This document shows, piece by piece, positions 59,112 to 64,000 of a DNA stretch of 64,000 nucleotides; positions within the stretch are counted from its first letter, which is position 1; each line of letters opens with the position of its first letter. The notes beneath the pieces are model-generated. The model ran no database searches. It saw only the letters and a list, made by a program, of their open reading frames with translations, and was not told the origin of the DNA. The position numbers and the translations under genes are program-made. The DNA is from DATATV01 sp036268615. Lineage in GTDB: Bacteria > Actinomycetota > Actinomycetes > Mycobacteriales > Pseudonocardiaceae. The stretch lies in contig DATATV010000064.1 of the NCBI GenBank assembly GCA_036268615.1, positions 1-64,000 on the forward strand, in the 5' to 3' direction.

Positions 59112-60029
59112 TCAGCCGAGGAACTTCCGGATGTTGGCCACGACCCCGGCGGGGTCCAGCTCGTAGCGGGAGTAGAGGTCGGCGGGTGAACCTGCCTGGC
59201 CGTAGTCCTCGACCGCCCAGCCGCCGAACCGGATCGGCTCGTCCATCTCCACCACGATCCGGCCGATCTCGTCGGCGATCCCCCCGGTGACGAAGTGGTC
59301 CTCCACCACGAAGACGCGCTGGTGCTGGGCAGCCAGCCGGTGCACGGCCGCGCGGTCCACCGGCAGCGAGGACACGTTCACCACGGTCGGGTGGATGTCC
59401 TCCTCGGCCAGGTCGGGCAGGGCGTCCAGCAGCACCTCGACCATGCCGCCCATGGTGAAGACGACCAGCTCGCGACCGCGCCGAACCACGTCGGGCGCGC
59501 CGAACTCGAACCGGTAGCCGGACTCGTGCACCTCGCGTTGCGGCTGCCGGCACAGTCGCAGGTAGGTCGGCCGGTGGTTGCCGGCGACGTGGTCGAGCAT
59601 CTGCCGCGTCTCCGTGCCGTCGGCCGGGTGCAGGATGCCCAGGTTGGGCAGTGTGCGCATGAGCGCGAGGTCGCGCAGGCCCATCTGGGTCGGGCCGTCC
59701 TTGCCGATGGCCAGCCCGGCGTGCGTGCCGACCAGGACGACGCCGGAGTTGTTCAACCCGACGGACTGGAAGATCTCCAGGTACTTGCCGGTCAGGAAGT
59801 GGCCGAAGCTGGCCAGGAACGGCCGATAGCCCTCCTGGGCGAGGCCGGCCGCGATGCCGATCGAGTTGGCCTCGGCGATCCCGCACTCGAAGAAGCGGTC
59901 CGGGAAACGCTGCTTGAACTTGCCGGTCTTGGTGGCCGAGGCGAGGTCGCAGTTCACCACGACCACGTCGTCGTGGTCGGCGGCGAGGTCCACCAGGGCG
60001 TCGCCGAACCAGTCCCTTGTCGATTTCAT
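59112..60029 (-). CDS. Transketolase, C-terminal subunit
   Basis: 305 residues covering the pyrimidine-binding and C-terminal domains: FFECGIAEANSIGIAAGLAQ (the catalytic Glu region), FLASFGHFLTGKYLEIFQS, HAGLAIGKDGPTQMGLRDLA, and a C-domain with VVFTMGGMVEVLLDALPDLA and VEDHFVTGGIADEIG. Together with the next upstream gene it makes an alpha2beta2 split transketolase that moves two-carbon units between sugars. ATG at 60029 shares its A with the last base of the upstream TGA (TGATG), with AGGGAG 5 nt ahead; a GTG at 60032 is the alternative. Confidence 0.93.
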   Translation of the reverse strand: MKSTRDWFGDALVDLAADHDDVVVVNCDLASATKTGKFKQRFPDRFFECGIAEANSIGIAAGLAQEGYRPFLASFGHFLTGKYLEIFQSVGLNNSGVVLVGTHAGLAIGKDGPTQMGLRDLALMRTLPNLGILHPADGTETRQMLDHVAGNHRPTYLRLCRQPQREVHESGYRFEFGAPDVVRRGRELVVFTMGGMVEVLLDALPDLAEEDIHPTVVNVSSLPVDRAAVHRLAAQHQRVFVVEDHFVTGGIADEIGRIVVEMDEPIRFGGWAVEDYGQAGSPADLYSRYELDPAGVVANIRKFLG

Positions 60030-60898
60030 CACGACTCCCTCAGGTAGTCGATGGCGGTGGTGAACTCGTCCTCGGTCAACGCGCCGCTGTGCGAACCGTT
60101 GAGCACCAACCGGTCCTGACCGAGATGACCTTTCCGGGTGTTGGCGATGATCACCGACGGCCGGTCGGTCCGCTGCTTGGCGTTGATCACTGCGTCCCGG
60201 ATCTGCTCGTGCGCGTGGCCGTCGATCTCCTGGACGTGCCAGCGGAACGACCTGAACTTCGCGCCGAGCGGGTACAGCGGCAGGATCTCGTCGAGCGCTC
60301 CGTCGTTCTGGCTGCGGTTGTAGTCGACGAACAGGATCAGGTTGGCCACCTGGTGCGCGCCGGCGTACATCAGCGCCTCCCAGACCTGTCCCTCCTGCGA
60401 CTCGCCGTCGCCGACCACGCAGTACACGAACGAGTCCTGGCCCTTGAGCCGCTTGGCCTGGGCGCGGCCCAGTGAGATGGACAGACCTTGGCCCAGCGCA
60501 CCGGAACTGACATCGACGAACTCCGAGCGATTGCGGTCGGGATGGCCCTGCAACTGGCTGTCGATCGCGCGCAGCGTGCTGATCTGGTCGTCGTCGAGGT
60601 CGCCGCTGACGATCAGCGCCGCGTACCAGGCCGGCACGGCGTGCCCCTTGGACAGTACGAACACGTCGCTCTCGGTGCGCGACGTGCCGCCGTCCCAGTT
60701 CATCTGGTCGAACTTCAGCACACTCAGAATGTCCATACAGGACAGTGAAGAGCCGACGTGGCCTGAGTTCGCGCGGTAGATCATCTCCAGCAGTACCTGC
60801 CGCGACTGGTTGGCCAGCCGCCTGATGGTCTCCAGCCGGTCGTCGGCGGACATCTCTGCTTCGGGCGTCGGGTGCGGTCGGTCAAGGTGAACGGTCAT
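60029..60898 (-). CDS. Transketolase, N-terminal (TPP-binding) subunit
   Basis: 289 residues: RANSGHVGSSLSCMDILSVL, VLSKGHAVPAWYAAL, GALGQGLSISLGRA and the thiamine-diphosphate motif VVGDGESQEGQVWEAL ending in VDYNRSQNDG. Only the first half of transketolase is present; the second half is the next gene. ATG at 60898 with AAGGAGC 8 nt upstream, the first gene of the seven-gene operon. A split transketolase separate from the pentose-phosphate locus usually belongs to a dedicated sugar pathway. Confidence 0.94.
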   Translation of the reverse strand: MTVHLDRPHPTPEAEMSADDRLETIRRLANQSRQVLLEMIYRANSGHVGSSLSCMDILSVLKFDQMNWDGGTSRTESDVFVLSKGHAVPAWYAALIVSGDLDDDQISTLRAIDSQLQGHPDRNRSEFVDVSSGALGQGLSISLGRAQAKRLKGQDSFVYCVVGDGESQEGQVWEALMYAGAHQVANLILFVDYNRSQNDGALDEILPLYPLGAKFRSFRWHVQEIDGHAHEQIRDAVINAKQRTDRPSVIIANTRKGHLGQDRLVLNGSHSGALTEDEFTTAIDYLRES

Positions 60899-60939
60899 GC
60901 GGTCAGCTCCTTCATCGACGTGGCGAAGCGACGAGGAGC

Positions 60940-60970
60940 ACGCTAGGAACGACCGGTTAGGCCACGGTTA
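60940..60970 (-). promoter_or_regulatory. Operon promoter with SARP-type heptamer repeats
   Basis: On the minus strand TAACCGT (60970-60964) and TAACCGG (60959-60953) are direct heptamers with an 11-bp period. TCGTTCC separates the second from TAGCGT (60945-60940), a TANNNT -10. SARP activators bind heptamers of 11-bp period about 8 bp upstream of the -10, which this matches closely. The tkt start is 42 bp further on. Confidence 0.65.
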
Positions 60971-61005
60971 CGACGACCTGTCAGACCACAGTGGACAGCG
61001 CGGGA

Positions 61006-61665
61006 TCAGCTGGCCGGACTCTCGATCAGACCGGAGCGGACCGCCTTCTGGATCGCGTCGACCCGGGAGACCGCACCGAGCTTGGCGTAGATGTTGGTGA
61101 GATGACGTTTGACGGTTCCCTCGCTGATGAACAGCCGGGCCGCCACCTGCGCGTTGCTCATCGCCCGGGCCACCAGCGCGATGACTTCGAGCTCGCGCGC
61201 GGACAGCAGTGGCGGCTGCTCCGCCGTGCGGTCCAGCGACTCCATCGTCGTGCGCGGCACCGAGAGCAGCACGTTCTCCGCGCTCCTGGCCACCGACCGG
61301 ACCGCCGCGATCAGCTCCTCCCGGGCGATCGTCTTGACCAGATAGGCCGCGGCCCCGCAGTCCAGCAGTTCCCGCACGATGGTCGGGGCGTCGTGCATGG
61401 TCAGCACGATGATCGCGGTCCTCGGCTGCGACCGGCGCAGCTCGCCGATCACCGACTTCGCGTCCAGGCCGGGCATCTTCACGTCCAGCAGCAGCACGTC
61501 CGGCCGGTACCGGCGGACCAGCGCGACCGCGTCGTCGCCGGTGCGTCCCTCGCCGACCACCGCCAGTTCGGGATCGGTGCACAGCAGTTCGCGCAGGCCC
61601 TGGCGGAACAGGGTGTGGTCGTCGACGAGCGCGATGGTGACCGGCGGGCCGGTGGGCTCGCTCAC
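61006..61665 (-). CDS. LuxR-family response regulator next to the sugar operon
   Basis: 219 residues: receiver with D15/D16 (IALVDDHTLF), phosphoacceptor D61 (VLLLDVKMPG) and K near 109 (YLVKTIAREE), then LuxR helix-turn-helix LLSARELEVIALVARAMSNA followed by LFISEGTVKRHLTNIYAKLG. The GTG at 61665 overlaps the kinase stop (GTGA), so kinase and regulator are coupled. Its stop is 107 bp upstream of the tkt operon start on the same strand, with the SARP-like promoter between. Confidence 0.92.
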   Translation of the reverse strand: MSEPTGPPVTIALVDDHTLFRQGLRELLCTDPELAVVGEGRTGDDAVALVRRYRPDVLLLDVKMPGLDAKSVIGELRRSQPRTAIIVLTMHDAPTIVRELLDCGAAAYLVKTIAREELIAAVRSVARSAENVLLSVPRTTMESLDRTAEQPPLLSARELEVIALVARAMSNAQVAARLFISEGTVKRHLTNIYAKLGAVSRVDAIQKAVRSGLIESPAS

Positions 61666-62735
61666 TGATCGAGGCCCGGTTGCGAGATGGCCACGACGAG
61701 CGTGGTGCCCTCCCCGGGCGCGCTGGTGATCGTCATCGTGCCGTCGAGCAGTTCCACCCGTTCCCGCATCGACAGCAGGCCGAAACCGCTGGGCTTGGCG
61801 AGCGCCCCCGGCACGTCGAACCCGCGCCCGTCGTCGCGGACCGTGGCCAGCACCCCACCATCCACGACGACGGTCACCTCGATGCTGCCCGGCCGCGCGT
61901 GCAGCAGGGCGTTGCGCACGGCTTCCCGGAGCACCACGTACAGCTCCTCGCACACGTCCACCGGCAGCTCGCCGTCGCCGGTGACCGACACCGCGGTGGT
62001 CACGCCGGCCGGGGTGCGCGCGCTGAGGTAGTCCGCCAGCGCACGTTCGAGGCCGCCGGCCTCCACGGTCGACTCACGCAGCTCACCGGCGACCTGCCGG
62101 ACCGCGTCCAACGCGTCGTGCAGCACTCCTCGGGCGGACACAAGTTGTTCCTTGGCGCGGTGTTCGTCCCGGTCCAGGTAGAAGTCGTGCAGGTCGAGGT
62201 CCTGCAGGGCGACGCCGACGGCGTGCGCGGCGTGGTCGTGCAGTTCGCGGGCGATCCACCGCCGCTCGTCCTGGTGCGAACTGGTCACTTTCTTGCGCAA
62301 GAAACTCGCGTAGGACACCGCGCCCAGCCCGATTCGGTGCGTGACCGAGCCGTAGAGCATGCTGGCCGCGGTCTCCAATGCGGCTTCGCCGACACCACAA
62401 GTGCGGAATTCGTTGATTACAATCGGTAACAGCACCTCGAACAACGCCGCGGCGGCGCGCAGCGCGTCGACCGGCTGTATTCTCTCGGTGGCCCAGCCGG
62501 TCTCAATTTCGTCGGGCGATCCGGCCGAGAGCGAGCCGCCGACCGGGTCGTTTCGAAACTCGACTTCAATGTCGTCGAGCACCGAACCTACCTGGTCGAG
62601 CAATTGCTCGATGGTTTCCCGACCGTGGCCGAGCGGGCTTTCCAGTTCTTCCAGTCGACGCCGAAACAAATCGGTGGTCCGGCGCCGAAGGGCGGGCGAG
62701 AACGTCGGCGTGGCTGGATTGTCGTCCCCGGTCAC
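61662..62735 (-). CDS. Soluble sensor histidine kinase (HisKA_3 type)
   Basis: 357 residues with no membrane helix. The first 170 residues form an uncharacterised helical sensor region; the HisKA_3 helix has DERRWIARELHDHAAHAVGV (phosphoacceptor His near 190) and the HATPase domain has VVLREAVRNALLHARPGSIE, VRDDGRGFDVPG and GFGLLSMRERVELLDG. GTG start at 62735 preceded by GGGGTGAGGAC. It is divergent from the SARP gene and forms an operon with the response regulator. Confidence 0.9.
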   Translation of the reverse strand: MTGDDNPATPTFSPALRRRTTDLFRRRLEELESPLGHGRETIEQLLDQVGSVLDDIEVEFRNDPVGGSLSAGSPDEIETGWATERIQPVDALRAAAALFEVLLPIVINEFRTCGVGEAALETAASMLYGSVTHRIGLGAVSYASFLRKKVTSSHQDERRWIARELHDHAAHAVGVALQDLDLHDFYLDRDEHRAKEQLVSARGVLHDALDAVRQVAGELRESTVEAGGLERALADYLSARTPAGVTTAVSVTGDGELPVDVCEELYVVLREAVRNALLHARPGSIEVTVVVDGGVLATVRDDGRGFDVPGALAKPSGFGLLSMRERVELLDGTMTITSAPGEGTTLVVAISQPGLDQ

Positions 62736-62997
62736 GTGTCCTCACCCCGAGATCATTGTAGGCAGGGGACCTCCCCCACCCAACCGGCCGGACGGACGTT
62801 CCAAGATACCCCCATTACCCTAACGGCGGACCAGCTGCACTACCACCTTCTGGACAATGACCGCCGCCACCATCGGCGCGAACACACTCACCCTTCGTCG
62901 GTGAATCTTGAACCCGGTTATGCCCGCTGGCTACCGTCGGAGCCGGAAATGATCTGGCGACCGGTGCATGGTCATCTGACGATTGGGCGCGGACAAC
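62736..62997. other. Divergent promoter region between kinase and SARP genes
   Basis: 262 bp. It contains one copy of the ccggtta heptamer (62914-62920) also used in the tkt promoter, but no second copy at 11-bp spacing. A gggacctcccc stretch near 62767 is a small imperfect dyad. No gene is called; a 15-codon frame at 62857 is probably chance. Confidence 0.4.
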
Positions 62998-63795
62998 GTG
63001 TTGGACACCACAGCGGCCGTCACGGCTCGGTGTTTCGGGGATTTCTCGGTGCGGATCAACGGCCGCCCGGTGGAGAACTGGCATGCGGGCAAGGCGCGCA
63101 ACCTCTTCCAGTACCTGTTACTCAACCGGGACCGGGTGGTACGCCGGGAGAAACTGTTCGACGTGCTCTGGCCCGACGGCGAGTGCTCCCCCAGCGGCAG
63201 TTCGCTGAAGGTGGCCATGCACTCGGTCCGCCGGGCCCTTGAGCACACCGGCGGCCCGGCCGGCCCGGCCATCGACATCGTCAACCGGGACCACGGTTAT
63301 CTGCTGCGCAGCAAGGATCTCTGGCTCGATCTGGAGGAGTTCGACCGGTGCGTGGACAACGGCCGGGCCGCCGAGACCCGCGGGGCGCACGCGGACGCGC
63401 TGGACAGCTACCGGCAGGCAGTCGCCCTCTACACCGACGACTTCCTGGCCGCCGAGTCCGGCGACTGGATCAGCGAACAACGGGAGTACAACCGCGCGCT
63501 CGCCCTGCACGCGCTGACCCGACTGCGGGCGGACGCGCTGCACCGCCGGGACCTGCCGGCAGTGATCAAGCTCTGCCGGCGGATTCTGCGGATCGACCCC
63601 TATCACGAAGAGGTCTATCAGAGCCTGATGCTCGCGCACGGTCGCCGAGGCGAGTTGGGCCAGGTCCGCAACTGGCACCAGATCTGCGTGCGCCGGCTGA
63701 CCAACGACCTCGACGTGACACCGACCGCGACCACCCGCCGGATCTTCCACCGCGCGGTACGCGGCGAACTGCGCCGGCGACCGGGAGAAAGCTGA
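62998..63795 (+). CDS. SARP-family transcriptional activator (OmpR-type HTH plus BTAD)
   Basis: 265 residues. N-terminal winged helix-turn-helix (about 10-100): RCFGDFSVRINGRPVENWHA, ARNLFQYLLLNRDRVVRREK, LFDVLWPDG, VAMHSVRRALE. BTAD helical repeats follow (about 105-250): RDHGYLLRSKDLWLDLEEFD, LYTDDFLAAESGDWISEQRE and LMLAHGRRGELGQVRNW. No NB-ARC extension, so a small SARP like ActII-ORF4. Such proteins activate biosynthetic operons by binding direct heptamers. GTG at 62998 is chosen by homology; TTG at 62983 is in frame. It probably drives the tkt operon 2 kb away. Confidence 0.9.
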   Translation: MLDTTAAVTARCFGDFSVRINGRPVENWHAGKARNLFQYLLLNRDRVVRREKLFDVLWPDGECSPSGSSLKVAMHSVRRALEHTGGPAGPAIDIVNRDHGYLLRSKDLWLDLEEFDRCVDNGRAAETRGAHADALDSYRQAVALYTDDFLAAESGDWISEQREYNRALALHALTRLRADALHRRDLPAVIKLCRRILRIDPYHEEVYQSLMLAHGRRGELGQVRNWHQICVRRLTNDLDVTPTATTRRIFHRAVRGELRRRPGES

Positions 63796-63878
63796 GCGGC
63801 AGGCTAACCCGCGCCGTCCGCCGGCACTCCACCCGCCGGTTGCTCGCTCCCGGCCGCGAACGGCGGCGTTCGCCACGG

Positions 63879-64000
63879 TGGTGGCGGTGGCGCTGCTGGC
63901 GGTAGCGGTGTTGCTGGGAATCCGACTGCTCGGTTCGAGTCCCGCCGCACCACCGGCCCATTGTGTACAGACGACGACTCAACCTGGGCACGGACCGGCT
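63879..64000 (+). CDS. Partial gene with N-terminal membrane segment (3' end outside window)
   Basis: An open frame runs off the window. From GTG at 63879 it reads VVAVALLAVAVLLGIRLLGS, a hydrophobic helix, then PAAPPAHCVQTTTQPG. This looks like a signal anchor of a small secreted or membrane protein, downstream of the SARP gene. The upstream frame has Arg-rich sequence (RSRPRTAAF), so the true start may be earlier. No family can be assigned. Confidence 0.35.

Noticed and set aside
1..64000. tRNA, rRNA or insertion sequences
   Set aside because: None recognised by eye. A covariance-model scan would be needed to exclude a divergent tRNA, and no transposase motif was seen in any frame.

Overview
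The window is chromosomal DNA from a high-GC Gram-positive bacterium of the phylum Actinomycetota, probably a saprophytic, mycelial-type actinomycete. Supporting signs are: a DnaE1-type replicase; an F420/FMN LLM oxidoreductase; a Methyltransf_19 (DUF574) protein; a DipZ-like thioredoxin; a SARP regulator; many GTG starts; overlapping GTGA/ATGA junctions; and a set of secreted CBM2/AA10/GH16 enzymes. No rRNA, tRNA, insertion sequence, prophage or CRISPR array was recognised. I would not name a genus from sequence alone.

Layout. 0-6 kb: end of a DipZ-like redox gene, two response regulators, and a MacB-type ABC exporter in an operon with a PAS histidine kinase. 6-11 kb: VIT-family transporter, flavin reductase, MFS transporter and a duplicated-domain lipoprotein. 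11-14.3 kb: a putative type VII-style polymorphic toxin with an ADP-ribosyltransferase-like tail, a candidate immunity gene, a convergent NADAR ADP-ribosyl glycohydrolase gene and a frame-broken DUF433 gene. 14.3-20.6 kb: CPT-like kinase, S9 peptidase, DnaE1. 20.9-33.6 kb: secreted carbohydrate-active enzymes (GH16; an AA10 LPMO flanked by a Met-rich lipoprotein and a Cip1-like CBM2 protein), stress proteins (PRC-barrel/DUF2382, USP, PPK2) and several dispersed repeats. 33.9-49.4 kb: small metabolic and regulator pairs, several with clear operators (MarR/oxidoreductase at 27.8 kb, TetR/SDR, OhrR-like/OsmC, LysR/MBL), and a DesK/DesR-like two-component pair. 44-50.4 kb also holds decayed genes: a GlxA regulator without its DJ-1 half and a carboxylesterase that has lost its nucleophile segment.

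The most coherent candidate system is at 54.1-63.8 kb. A seven-gene minus-strand operon (split transketolase, bicupin, SIS-domain sugar-phosphate isomerase, MFS transporter, TreT-like glycosyltransferase, PhyH dioxygenase) is bounded by a histidine kinase/LuxR response regulator pair and a divergent SARP activator. Its promoter carries two heptamers with an 11-bp period, placed 7 bp before a -10 box, the geometry expected for SARP binding. This suggests a regulated pathway that builds, glycosylates, oxidises and exports an unusual sugar, with no polyketide, peptide or cyclitol synthase core in view.

Other notable signals are a 19-codon leader peptide within a hairpin ahead of a PrmC-like methyltransferase, two families of short dispersed repeats, a 30-bp tandem array flanked by inverted copies of one of them, and a His-rich tail on a methyltransferase translationally coupled to a thioredoxin-reductase-like flavoprotein.
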